Source of the DNA: Ga0077555 sp050187415
GTDB taxonomy: Bacteria; Pseudomonadota; Alphaproteobacteria; Rhizobiales; Hyphomicrobiaceae
Reading direction: 5' to 3'
Length of the DNA: 64,000 nt
NCBI GenBank assembly: GCA_050187415.1
Contig: JBFWXN010000004.1
Location: 68,988-132,987, forward strand
Below, piece after piece: positions 17,457 to 25,876 of the stretch. The position numbers and the translations under genes were made by a program. The notes beneath the pieces are model-generated. The model had not been told where the DNA came from. It ran no database searches and saw only the letters and a program-made list of their open reading frames with translations. Within the stretch, counting starts at the first letter, position 1. The number at the start of each line of letters is the position of its first letter.

Positions 17457-17843
17457 ATGGTCGACCTTCTGCTCTACGTGCTGTTCTTTGCGGTGCTCGT
17501 GCTTGTCGTGCTTGCCGGCCTTTGGGTGATGCGCAATTCGCTCGGCGGCCAGTCGCCCATGGTCGCGCTGTTCGGACCACGGCCGGAGAAGCGCCTTGCT
17601 GTCGTCGAGCACGCCAGTGTCGACGGACGTCGCCGGCTGGTCCTCGTGCGGCGTGACAACGTCGAGCACCTGATCATGACAGGCGGCCCGGTCGACGTTC
17701 TGATCGAGGCGGGAATCGAGGCTGGTCAAAGTGACGCGGCGTTGTCCCGCACGATTGTGGACAATGTCGAGGATCGCCGTGAGCCCCCGGTTTTCGGACG
17801 TCAGCGTAACGGCTCGCGGACGGGAGAATCCGCGGCAGAGTAG
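17457..17843 (+). CDS. FliO-like flagellar biosynthesis family protein
   Basis: The 128-residue single-pass membrane protein has a helix at residues 3-25 (LLLYVLFFAVLVLVVLAGLW), followed by a small cytoplasmic domain with KRLAVVEHASVDGRRRLVLVRRDNVEHLIMTGGP. This is the FliO pattern, in which the small domain follows one membrane anchor. In motile bacteria FliO helps assemble FliP of the flagellar export gate. No other flagellar genes lie here, and similar stand-alone copies next to cckA exist in Hyphomicrobiales, so a flagellar role is not assured. Confidence 0.75.
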   Translation: MVDLLLYVLFFAVLVLVVLAGLWVMRNSLGGQSPMVALFGPRPEKRLAVVEHASVDGRRRLVLVRRDNVEHLIMTGGPVDVLIEAGIEAGQSDAALSRTIVDNVEDRREPPVFGRQRNGSRTGESAAE

Positions 17844-18030
17844 GCGCTCAACTGTGCACAACTCCTACGTGATGTGAGATTGAGCGGCGAGGCCGGTCGC
17901 TGGACACAGCATTGCCGCATTTCAGGGGTGCCGAGTGCGCCCGTGCGTGACCGCGGGTGCGGCCGATCAGGCGTGGTCGGCCACTCCCTGCTGCGCTGCT
18001 GATCGAAGTCTCCGATTCCCGAGGGGCCCC

Positions 18031-20628
18031 TTGAGCAATCTGTCGAAGCTCGCGAAGTGCGCAGCAAGCCTGCTGATTGTGATCGCGTGCGTGGTTGGAG
18101 TTTCGCACGCCCCGATGGCGCAGGATCAACCACGATCGCCCGCCACCACCCCCGATGCGCCAACGGCGCAGGCGCCTTCGGTCACACCTCCTGTCGAGCC
18201 GTCCAAGGCAGCCGCGTCCCAGGCGCCGGTTGCAAAGCCCGTCCTTGCGCCTGAAACTCTGGAACCCGTCGAGCGGCTCGCACGCAGCATTGAGAGCGCC
18301 GAGCAGGCGATTCAGCAGCTCAACCAGATCGAAGGCGAGATGGTGCGCCTGAGAAGCGACGTCGAGCGGATCATCTACGACAGCACGGCATCCGTCGACA
18401 CGCTCAAGCCCCAGCTCGATGAGGTCGAAAAGCAGATCCAGCGCCTTGGCCCGCCACCCGCCAAGGATCAACTGCCCGAGGCGGCCGCCGTCGCAGCGGA
18501 AAGGGCTCGACTGAACACGGCCAAGGCTGCACTCGATGGCGCCATCAAGACCGCCGAACTGGCCTGGGTTCGGGCAAAGCAACTGATCGATCGCATCACG
18601 GTGATGCGTTACCAGCTCTTCACGCGCAACCTGTTCGAGCGCCGCGACAGTCCCTTGTCGCCCGCTGTCTGGCAGAACGTGCGGGAGCAATTGCCGACGA
18701 TCTACGGCCGCCTGCAATATTACGGTGGCGACTGGCTCGTCTGGGCGGCCCGAGCCGGTCGGGGTCTCGGCGTCCTCGGAGGCGCGATCGTTGTCGTGTT
18801 CACCCTGCTGGCCCTCGCCGCCCGCGCTTTCATCGCGCGTCGATCGCCGCGGCCTGAGACGCCACCGGGCTTCTTCGAACGCGTCAGCAGGGCAGCCTGG
18901 CTGGCCCCGGTTCGGATGCTTGCGCCGGCCGCTGCCGTCGCGGTGCTCTATTTCGGTCTCGCCAGCCTCGACCTCTTGTTCTCGCCGTGGCTGAGCCTGG
19001 CATCGGCGACATTCTACGGCCTGCTCGTCTATATCACGGCCTCGGCTCTTCTGACGGTCTGTCTGGCACCGGCAGAGCCGGCCTGGCGCCTCGTCCCGGT
19101 CTCCGACTGGACGGCGCGCCGCGTCCTCGCTCTGCTCAAGTCGTTCGTAGCGATCTATGTGGTCGACATCGTCTTGGTCGAGCTCGGGCGTGCTCTCTAC
19201 GTGCCACTGTCGGTGACCGTGGCCCAGTCGTTCCTGACGAGTACGGCATTCGCGATTTTGCTGGCTTGGCTCGTTCTGACCCCGTTCGCGGGGCAGACCG
19301 GCCCGGATCGACCGGTCAATGCCAGTGCCCTCGTGGTGCGGCGCACGGGATTGATGAGGCCGCTGTGGATCAAGCTTCCTCTCGCGCTGACGGCCATCGT
19401 CATTCTGGTCTCGTCGGTGGTCGGCTACGTCGCGCTGGGTCGCTTCATCGCGCATCAAGTCGTGCTCTCCGGCACTGTCGTAGCGGCGTGCGGGCTGCTT
19501 TACCTGGCGGTGCGTGCTGCAACGCGAGGCCGCGCCGACAATCGCGATCTCGTGGGCATGACGCTCGAATCGAGGTTCGGTCTGGTCGATCCCGTCAGAC
19601 GGCGTCAGTTCTCGCGCCTCATCGAGTTGATGGCGACGCTGGTCATTGCCACCGCGGCTCTGCCGCTGCTGATGCTGCAATGGGGTTTCTCTGGCGACGA
19701 TATCCGCGACTGGCTGAAAGCGTTGCTGTTTGGCTTGGAAATCGGCCAGTTCCGCATCTCTCTGGCGCGCATATTGCTCGCCATGGCGCTTTTCACGGGG
19801 CTGCTGTTCGCGACGCGCCTTCTGCAGCGCTGGTTGCGCGACACGATCCTTGTTCAGCCGCGCGTCGACCCGGGCATCGCCAACTCGGTCGATACGGCCA
19901 TCGGGTATGCCGGCATCGGGTTGGCTTTGTTGATCGCACTGTCCTACGGCGGCTTGGATATCACCAGCCTCGCCATCGTGGCCGGAGCGTTGTCGGTCGG
20001 CATCGGCTTCGGCTTGCAGTCGATCGTCAACAATTTCGTCTCTGGGCTCATCCTCCTGGTCGAACGGCCCGTCAAGGTCGGCGACTGGATCGTGGTCGGC
20101 AACGAGCAAGGCAACGTGCGGAAGATCTCGGTCCGGTCCACCGAAATCGAGACGTTCGACAAGGCGAGCTTGATCCTGCCGAATTCCGAACTGATCACGG
20201 GGCGGGTGCTCAACTGGACCCATCGCAATCCGATGGGTCGCGCGGTCGTGAAGGTCGTCGTCGATCCCGTTGCGGACCCCGAGCAAGTGCTGGCGCTGCT
20301 CCGGGCGTGCGCCGACGAGCATCCGGACACGTTGAAGATACCGGCGCCGTTCATCACGTTCGATAGCTTCACCGGCACGTCACTCGAGTTCACGGTGCGG
20401 GCTGTGCTAGGCGACGTCTACGCCAGCGGGCGGGTCGCAAGTGAGTTGCGGATCGCCATTCTGAAGCGGCTCCGGGAGGCCGGGATCGAGCTGTCCAATC
20501 CGCAGCAGGACGTCCATCTCCAGGATCTGAGCTGGATCAAAACCGCGGCCGCTCGGCTCGTGGAGGGGCGCTCGACAGGTGGCTCCGGTTCGCCCACGGC
20601 ATCGCCCCCCGGCGACCAGGATGGTTGA
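18031..20628 (+). CDS. Large MscS-family mechanosensitive channel (DUF3772-type N-terminus)
   Basis: The protein has 865 residues from a TTG start preceded by GAGGGG; the longer frame from 17935 lacks a signal-like N-terminus. It has a signal peptide (LAKCAASLLIVIACVVGVSHA), then a periplasmic coiled-coil region rich in Glu/Gln (residues about 60-220), then about ten membrane helices. It ends with the MscS core: AGALSVGIGFGLQSIVNNFVSGLILLVERPVKVGDWI near residue 670 and VLNWTHRNPMGRAVVKV. MscK/DUF3772 proteins release solutes on hypo-osmotic shock. It has its own unit downstream of the FliO-like gene, followed by 365 bases without a gene. Confidence 0.88.
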   Translation: MSNLSKLAKCAASLLIVIACVVGVSHAPMAQDQPRSPATTPDAPTAQAPSVTPPVEPSKAAASQAPVAKPVLAPETLEPVERLARSIESAEQAIQQLNQIEGEMVRLRSDVERIIYDSTASVDTLKPQLDEVEKQIQRLGPPPAKDQLPEAAAVAAERARLNTAKAALDGAIKTAELAWVRAKQLIDRITVMRYQLFTRNLFERRDSPLSPAVWQNVREQLPTIYGRLQYYGGDWLVWAARAGRGLGVLGGAIVVVFTLLALAARAFIARRSPRPETPPGFFERVSRAAWLAPVRMLAPAAAVAVLYFGLASLDLLFSPWLSLASATFYGLLVYITASALLTVCLAPAEPAWRLVPVSDWTARRVLALLKSFVAIYVVDIVLVELGRALYVPLSVTVAQSFLTSTAFAILLAWLVLTPFAGQTGPDRPVNASALVVRRTGLMRPLWIKLPLALTAIVILVSSVVGYVALGRFIAHQVVLSGTVVAACGLLYLAVRAATRGRADNRDLVGMTLESRFGLVDPVRRRQFSRLIELMATLVIATAALPLLMLQWGFSGDDIRDWLKALLFGLEIGQFRISLARILLAMALFTGLLFATRLLQRWLRDTILVQPRVDPGIANSVDTAIGYAGIGLALLIALSYGGLDITSLAIVAGALSVGIGFGLQSIVNNFVSGLILLVERPVKVGDWIVVGNEQGNVRKISVRSTEIETFDKASLILPNSELITGRVLNWTHRNPMGRAVVKVVVDPVADPEQVLALLRACADEHPDTLKIPAPFITFDSFTGTSLEFTVRAVLGDVYASGRVASELRIAILKRLREAGIELSNPQQDVHLQDLSWIKTAAARLVEGRSTGGSGSPTASPPGDQDG

Positions 20629-20993
20629 GGCGGATGGCGCCCCGATACTGAAAAAAAGTGGGATCGTCCGCCGCCTAAGGGCGCCTCTGCCGGCATTCGG
20701 CGAGGTTCGATTCCCACCGAGGGGCCATTTTCCCGCGCCAGCCTGCCGCAGGCCGTGACAAGGCCTTGTTGTGGCGAGCGGAATGTGGCATCTAGCCGCC
20801 ATCGGGCGCAGGGGACGCACCTCATACATTTGTCCCTTTCTCGACCACGCCGCTTTTGCGAAGCCGCCGGACGATGCTCCGGTCTTGTGCGACTGATCGA
20901 ACCCTGCGCTCCGCAATGCCTGCTTTCAGATTCTTTGCAAGGCCAGCTTTGCAAGGCAACGAGTGGGCTCGAACTAGGTACGGAGACGATTTT
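20629..20993. other. 365-base intergenic region upstream of the DEAD-box helicase
   Basis: No convincing gene is present. It contains a run of seven A at 20651-20657, the possible three-way-junction RNA described separately, and the GGAGA ribosome site (20982-20986) of the helicase. Leaders of cold-inducible DEAD-box helicase genes are often long and structured, so much of this may be 5' untranslated RNA; that is inference. Confidence 0.6.
20658..20717 (+). ncRNA. Possible structured RNA element (three-way junction)
   Basis: GTGGGATCG (20658-20666) pairs with CGATTCCCAC (20708-20717) with a single bulged base. The enclosed segment holds two hairpins: CGCC/GGCG around TAAG at 20672-20683 and GCCG/CGGC around GCATT at 20689-20701. 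The 3' side also contains a T-loop-like GGTTCGATTCC, but D and anticodon arms are missing. It could be a leader element of the helicase gene or a small RNA. Chance pairing in GC-rich DNA is a real alternative. Confidence 0.35.
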
Positions 20994-22661
20994 TTGCAAA
21001 CCGCCACGTTCGCTGAGCTCGGTCTCAGTGCAAAGGTCCTCGCAGCCATCGATGCCGCCGGCTATCCGTCGCCCACACCCATCCAGGCGCAGGCGATACC
21101 CGTTGCCGTGACGGGGCGCGATGTGCTTGGCATCGCGCAGACGGGTACCGGCAAGACGGCCTCGTTCGTGCTGCCCATGATCACCCGTCTCGAAACCGGC
21201 CGGGCGCGGGCTCGGATGCCGAGGTCGCTGATTCTCGCGCCGACGCGCGAGCTTGCCGCGCAGTGCGCACAAAGCTTCGAGAAATACGGCGTCAATCACA
21301 AGCTCGACGTGGCACTGCTGATCGGCGGCGTGTCGATGGATGATCAGGTCCGCAAGCTCGATCGCGGCGTCGATGTTCTGATTGCCACCCCGGGCCGGCT
21401 GCTGGACCATTTCCAGCGCGGCCGGGTCATGCTGATGGGCGTCGAGATCCTCGTCATCGACGAGGCTGACCGCATGCTCGACATGGGGTTCATTCCGGAT
21501 ATCGAGAAGATCTGCCGACTGCTGCCGCCGAAGCGCCAGACGCTTTTCTTCTCGGCGACGATGCCGCCCGAAATCACCCGGCTGGTCGATCAGTTCCTGA
21601 AAGACCCGGCACGCATCGAGGTGGCTCGCCCGGCGACGACCGCGAAAACCATTACCCAGCGCTTCCGTTTCTGCGAGAACCCGGAGGACTGGGCCAAGCG
21701 CGAGGTTCTGCGCGACCTGCTGCGCACGCTCGACGTTCGCAACGCGATCATCTTCTGCAACCGCAAAAAAGATGTCGCGATCCTGTACAAGTCGCTGGCC
21801 AAGCACGGCTTCAACGCCGGCGCGCTGCACGGCGACATGGACCAGATGAGCCGCACGGCGACGCTCGATAAATTTCGCTCGGGCGAGATCTCGTTGCTGG
21901 CGGCGTCCGATGTTGCGGCGCGCGGGCTCGACATCCCCGACGTCAGCCACGTCATAAACTACGATGTGCCGTGGCAGCCCGACGACTATGTGCACCGCAT
22001 TGGCCGGACCGGGCGCGCGGGCCGGGAAGGAATTTCGGCGACGCTCGTTTGCAGCGACGACATCAAGGCCGTGGACGCGATCCTCAAGCTGACGAACGAA
22101 GAGCCGAATTGGATCGGGGATGCGCCCGACGAGGCGGCGCTGGCCGAGGGGCGCAGCCGGAAGCGGCGCGGTCGCGGCGCTCCGAGCCGCGGACGGGAGG
22201 ATGGACGGAGCAATGCCCGTCGCTCGCGCGAAGGACAGGACCGGAGCGGAGCGCGCGAGCGCGGTGAAGGAAGTGACCGTCGCGAGGGACGCGATCGGAC
22301 TGAGCGACGCGAAGTGACACGGCGCGTCGAGCGCCCGGAGTTCGGCGACCAGCCCGATGTCGCGGCCGATGCGGGCCCGTCCCGGCGGCCGGTCCGGCGC
22401 CGGGAGCGCCCCGGCCAGGAGGAGGCTTCCGCCCATGCGGCTGCACCGGCGCGTCCTGAACGGGGTCGCCGGCCCGAGCGGGCGCCCGCGCGATCCGAGG
22501 CGTCGCCGGGGCGTCCCGAGCGACAAGGAGAGCGGCCACAGCGCCAGCGTGTTGCGGAGCGAAGTGGGTCCGGGCGCGGAGCGCATCGCGACGAGGAGCC
22601 CACGCCGCTGGCCTTCGGCGATCACATGCCGGCATTCCTGAAGCGCCCAGTCCGCGTATGA
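20994..22661 (+). CDS. DEAD-box RNA helicase (RhlE-like)
   Basis: The 555-residue ATP-dependent RNA helicase has Q motif PTPIQAQAIP, motif I AQTGTGKT, Ia PTRELAAQ, II DEAD (VIDEADRMLDMGF), III SAT and VI HRIGRTGRAGREG, all intact. Residues from about 375 onward form a long Arg/Glu/Pro-rich, low-complexity tail typical of RhlE/DeaD-like enzymes that bind structured RNA in ribosome assembly and mRNA decay. A TTG start at LQTATFAELGLS is chosen because GGAGA lies seven bases before it and homologues begin with TFAELGLS; a longer ATG form from 20856 is possible. Confidence 0.9.
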   Translation: MQTATFAELGLSAKVLAAIDAAGYPSPTPIQAQAIPVAVTGRDVLGIAQTGTGKTASFVLPMITRLETGRARARMPRSLILAPTRELAAQCAQSFEKYGVNHKLDVALLIGGVSMDDQVRKLDRGVDVLIATPGRLLDHFQRGRVMLMGVEILVIDEADRMLDMGFIPDIEKICRLLPPKRQTLFFSATMPPEITRLVDQFLKDPARIEVARPATTAKTITQRFRFCENPEDWAKREVLRDLLRTLDVRNAIIFCNRKKDVAILYKSLAKHGFNAGALHGDMDQMSRTATLDKFRSGEISLLAASDVAARGLDIPDVSHVINYDVPWQPDDYVHRIGRTGRAGREGISATLVCSDDIKAVDAILKLTNEEPNWIGDAPDEAALAEGRSRKRRGRGAPSRGREDGRSNARRSREGQDRSGARERGEGSDRREGRDRTERREVTRRVERPEFGDQPDVAADAGPSRRPVRRRERPGQEEASAHAAAPARPERGRRPERAPARSEASPGRPERQGERPQRQRVAERSGSGRGAHRDEEPTPLAFGDHMPAFLKRPVRV

Positions 22662-22696
22662 GAACCGATTAGGCTGCAACGTCTGAGGCAGAGCAG

Positions 22697-22721
22697 GCCG
22701 AGGCACCGCCTGGGCCTCGGC
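22697..22721 (+). terminator. Hairpin after the helicase gene
   Basis: GCCGAGGC and GCCTCGGC form a perfect 8-bp stem with a nine-base loop, 36 bases after the helicase stop. No T-run follows, so it may be a weak or Rho-assisted terminator. Confidence 0.4.
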
Positions 22722-22810
22722 ACACCCACCGGCCCCGCGTGTCGATGGCCTTGCAGCCGACGCCGCGCGCCAGCCGTACACTGGATGGCGGTCCCGGGGA
22801 GGCCGCCGAA

Positions 22811-22897
22811 TTGCGCGGGACAGCGGTCATGCTAGACATGACCGAAGCCAAAGGCTCGCACAGCGGCTACATGCGCGGCGTGCCGGAAGACCTCTAA
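22811..22897 (+). CDS. Possible small ORF, 28 residues, upstream of the CoA-transferase
   Basis: A TTG start with GGGGAGG eight bases upstream opens a 28-codon frame ending GYMRGVPEDL and TAA, 45 bases before the CoA-transferase start. An internal ATG (22829) would give 22 residues. The strong ribosome site is the only support; there is no recognisable domain. It could be a leader peptide or chance. Confidence 0.25.
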   Translation: MRGTAVMLDMTEAKGSHSGYMRGVPEDL

Positions 22898-22942
22898 GGC
22901 GTCCGTAAGTGACGTCATCTGCGCGGGGAACGGAGGGCAATC

Positions 22943-24346
22943 ATGTCACCAGCGGAAGCGACGGCTCATATCTGGCAACTCGGGGGCGGTCATCTGTCGG
23001 CGCTCGATGGCGTGGCACTGAGAGGCCAGGAACCCTCGCTGCCGTCCACCTTCTCCGTTGGCACGATGGCTCAGGCAACAATCGCGGCGAGCGCGCTGGC
23101 GGCAGCCGAGTTCTGGGCCTTGCGCACCGGTCGGCGGCAACTCGCGGCGGTGGACATGCGACACGCATCGGCCGAGTTCCGCAGCGAGCGCTACCTTCAG
23201 GTGGAAGGCAAGCCCGAGCGTAGCGTTTGGAACAAAGTGGCCGGCGTCTATCGTGTCGGTGACGGCCGTTACGTCCGCGTCCACGCGAACATGCCGCACC
23301 ATCGTGAACGGACCTTGCGATTCCTGGGCGCCGAGTACGACCGGGCGAGCGTCGAGCGAAAGCTTCAGGACTGGGCCGGCGAGGCCCTCGAAACCGCCGC
23401 CGCCGAGAACGGCATGGTCATCACGATGATGCGCTCGCCGGAGGAATGGCGCGCCCATCCGCACGGTGCGGCCGTGGGCGGGTTGCCCCTCTACGAGATT
23501 ATCCGCATTGGCGATGCGCCGCCTCGCCAGCGGGCGCCGGCCGAACGCCCGTTGACGGGCATCCGCGTCCTCGATCTGACACGGGTCATCGCCGGGCCGG
23601 TCTGCGGGCGGACGCTCGCGGCGCACGGCGCGGACGTGCTCTCGGTCACCGGGCCGGGCATTCCGGACATGGAAACGCTCGTGATGGATGGCGGGCGGGG
23701 AAAGCTGCGCACCGAGATAGACCTGACGCAGGGCGCCGGGCGCGAGACGCTGCGTGCGCTGGCTCGACAGGCGGACGTGTTCGTTCAGGGCTACCGGCCC
23801 GGAGCGATCGCTGCCAAGGGGTTCTCACCGGAGGCGCTCGCCGAGGTATCGCCCGGCATTGTCTGCGTGTCCCTGTCGGCCTGGGGTCACGAGGGGCCTT
23901 GGGCGAAGCGGCGTGGCTTCGATAGCCTGGTACAGAATGCCAACGGTCTGAACGACGCCGAGGCAAAAGCCGCGGGCGTCGAGGGTCCCAAGGAACTGCC
24001 TTGCCAGGCGCTCGACCACGGCACCGGGTTCTTGATGGCCACGGGGGCCATGCTGGCCTTGAAGCGGCAGGCGGAGGAAGGCGGCTCGTGGCTCGTTCGA
24101 GTCTCGCTCGCGCAAACGGGAGAATGGCTTTGGAAGCTCGGTCGCCAGCCCGTCGAAGCGCTCGCGGTTGGCGATCCCACGCGCGAGGATGTGCGTGACC
24201 TGCTGGACGTATCGCCCTCGGGCTTCGGCCTGATGACGGCGGTTCGGCACGCAGGGCGCCTGTCGGACAGCCCCGCCGGGTTCGCACGTCCAGCCATGCC
24301 GCTTGGCAGCCATCGCCCCGAGTGGCCGGAAATCATACGCTCGTAA
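22943..24346 (+). CDS. CaiB/BaiF family (family III) CoA-transferase
   Basis: The 467-residue protein has the family III CoA-transferase core in its C-terminal half: LTGIRVLDLTRVIAGPVCGRTLAAHGADVL, VFVQGYRPGAIAAKGFS, CVSLSAWGHEGPWAKRRGFDSLVQ, and GTGFLMATGAMLALKRQ. It also carries an N-terminal half-domain of the type found in fused CaiB-like proteins. Such enzymes move CoA between carboxylic acids (carnitine, oxalate, mesaconate and others). No catalytic Asp was assigned by eye. GGAGGG precedes the ATG. No partner dehydrogenase is adjacent, so the acid is unknown. Confidence 0.85.
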   Translation: MSPAEATAHIWQLGGGHLSALDGVALRGQEPSLPSTFSVGTMAQATIAASALAAAEFWALRTGRRQLAAVDMRHASAEFRSERYLQVEGKPERSVWNKVAGVYRVGDGRYVRVHANMPHHRERTLRFLGAEYDRASVERKLQDWAGEALETAAAENGMVITMMRSPEEWRAHPHGAAVGGLPLYEIIRIGDAPPRQRAPAERPLTGIRVLDLTRVIAGPVCGRTLAAHGADVLSVTGPGIPDMETLVMDGGRGKLRTEIDLTQGAGRETLRALARQADVFVQGYRPGAIAAKGFSPEALAEVSPGIVCVSLSAWGHEGPWAKRRGFDSLVQNANGLNDAEAKAAGVEGPKELPCQALDHGTGFLMATGAMLALKRQAEEGGSWLVRVSLAQTGEWLWKLGRQPVEALAVGDPTREDVRDLLDVSPSGFGLMTAVRHAGRLSDSPAGFARPAMPLGSHRPEWPEIIRS

Positions 24347-24416
24347 GACATCGTTAAGGGGACGGCGGTTACCGTTGCCTCGCCTGGCGTGCGCCGGCAG
24401 ATCATTTTGCCACGCG

Positions 24417-25211
24417 ATGGACATCTTCATGGCCTTCGGAAAGCGCGCCGCCGCGCCCCCCACCCCGTCCATCTCGTCAGTTGATCGGCTGAGGCAGATC
24501 GAGGCGTCCGAGCGGCTGAACCGGCTTCGCGACAGCTTTATGGAGCTTCTCGGCACGGCGCAGATGGTGGCTGACAGCGTCCGCCAACAGGGACCGATCC
24601 CGGTGCCACCGCTTGGTGATCACACCGATCCCGAGGCAGGTCCGTTCGTTCTCGCCGGATTCAGCCGTCATTTCGTGACGCGGAGCCCGAACGGCCTCGG
24701 ACACGTTATTTTTGGCTACCAGGGACCGGACGGGGAAGGGCCTGTCGATCCGAATGCGCAGTTCCAGCTGCAGCAGACGATCGGCGAGCTTCTCGCGTTC
24801 AACCTCTACTGTCAGCGCGCCGAGATCGACGAGGCCCTGGGCGTTGCGCTCCAGGCTCCGGGCGTAGCCGACAGGATCGATGGCATCCTCGTGAAGCTCG
24901 CCTACTTCGTGGCCTTTTTCGACAACATGACGATGGCCCGCCGCGATGAGATGATGACCGCCGAGGATATCGAACGCCAGCGCGCGAACGTCGAGCGTTA
25001 CCTGCTCATCGCCCGCGACAAGATGCTCGACCCGGACCATCTCGAGGCACGCATCCCGACGGCTGGGTGGCCGTTCGTCGGTGTCGAGCTTCCATTCGAG
25101 CCACACGAGGGGGATTATTTCATCAACTGCGTATATTTCCCGGCCGAGTATGCTGAGGTACTCCTTTCCGCCCAGAAGACCGCTAACGCACGTCCTGCTA
25201 ATGCTGCTTGA
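24417..25211 (+). CDS. Conserved hypothetical protein, 264 residues
   Basis: I do not recognise a family. The protein is soluble and mostly helical, with a central stretch LVKLAYFVAFFDNMTMARRDEMMTAEDIERQRANVERYLLIARDK and a C-terminal GWPFVGVELPFEPHEGDYFINCVYFP. Codon use matches neighbours and the frame is long. ATG 24429 (MAFGK) is an alternative start. It lies 70 bases after the CoA-transferase on the same strand, so the two may share a transcript. Confidence 0.7.
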   Translation: MDIFMAFGKRAAAPPTPSISSVDRLRQIEASERLNRLRDSFMELLGTAQMVADSVRQQGPIPVPPLGDHTDPEAGPFVLAGFSRHFVTRSPNGLGHVIFGYQGPDGEGPVDPNAQFQLQQTIGELLAFNLYCQRAEIDEALGVALQAPGVADRIDGILVKLAYFVAFFDNMTMARRDEMMTAEDIERQRANVERYLLIARDKMLDPDHLEARIPTAGWPFVGVELPFEPHEGDYFINCVYFPAEYAEVLLSAQKTANARPANAA

Positions 25212-25361
25212 GGCCGTCGAGGCGGCATCGCCGCATCGGGAACGGGGAGTGAAGGCGACCGGTGCCCACAGCTACACGGCAGACGATGCTTGATTTCGGC
25301 TGCAGCTCCGGGGTAGCCGGTATGCGGTCCGGCCCGTGCAAGCCGGTGGTTGCGAGGCTGG

Positions 25362-25853
25362 ATGGCGAAGCTCGATATCAATGGGAAGCTGCTCGACCTC
25401 GCCGTCGATGGTGACATGCCGTTGCTGTGGGCGTTACGCGAGCAGGCTGGCCTGACCGGCACCAAGTACGGCTGCGACGTCGCGACCTGCGGCGCCTGCC
25501 TCGTACATATCGATGGCGCTCCGGCGAAGGCGTGCGAGGTTACGGTCGGCAGTCTCACGCGGTACCAGAAGATCGTGACCATCGAGGGCCTGTCCGGTGC
25601 CACCCTGCACGCGGTCCAGAAGGCCTGGCTCGACGCCGACGTGTCGCAATGCGGCTATTGCCAGAGCGGCATGATCATGGCGGCCGCGGCCCTTCTGGCG
25701 GCCAATCCGGCGCCGACCGATGCAGATATCGACGACGCGATGACCAATATTTGCCGCTGCGGTACGTACCAGCGCGTTCGGGCCGCGATCCACGCCGCGG
25801 CGCGCCAGCAGGCAGCCAAGGCCGCCAAGCCAGTCGGATCGGCGCGGGATTGA
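25362..25853 (+). CDS. [2Fe-2S] subunit of a molybdenum hydroxylase (IorA-like)
   Basis: The 163-residue protein has the two iron-sulfur domains of the xanthine-dehydrogenase family small subunit. The plant-ferredoxin cluster reads CDVATCGACLVHIDGAPAKAC (about residues 40-62), and the second cluster uses CGYCQSGMIM and ICRCGTY. It closely resembles isoquinoline 1-oxidoreductase/aldehyde-oxidase alpha subunits, which pass electrons from the molybdopterin subunit. That large subunit, normally the next gene, is missing: the next gene is a sulfotransferase on the opposite strand. An XdhC-like maturation gene lies 2.5 kb away. Confidence 0.9.
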   Translation: MAKLDINGKLLDLAVDGDMPLLWALREQAGLTGTKYGCDVATCGACLVHIDGAPAKACEVTVGSLTRYQKIVTIEGLSGATLHAVQKAWLDADVSQCGYCQSGMIMAAAALLAANPAPTDADIDDAMTNICRCGTYQRVRAAIHAAARQQAAKAAKPVGSARD

Positions 25854-25876
25854 GCGCGAGCGGCGTATAGGCCGTG

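Noticed and set aside
17848..20322. Long open frame (824 codons) antisense to the MscS-family channel
   Set aside because: The translation is charged and low in hydrophobic residues with no family motif; the opposite strand encodes a clear channel.
20704..20728. T-arm-like GGTTCGATTCC suggesting a tRNA
   Set aside because: The T-stem does not pair, no D-arm or 7-base anticodon loop can be drawn, and the would-be acceptor stem has mismatches; kept only as part of a possible structured RNA.
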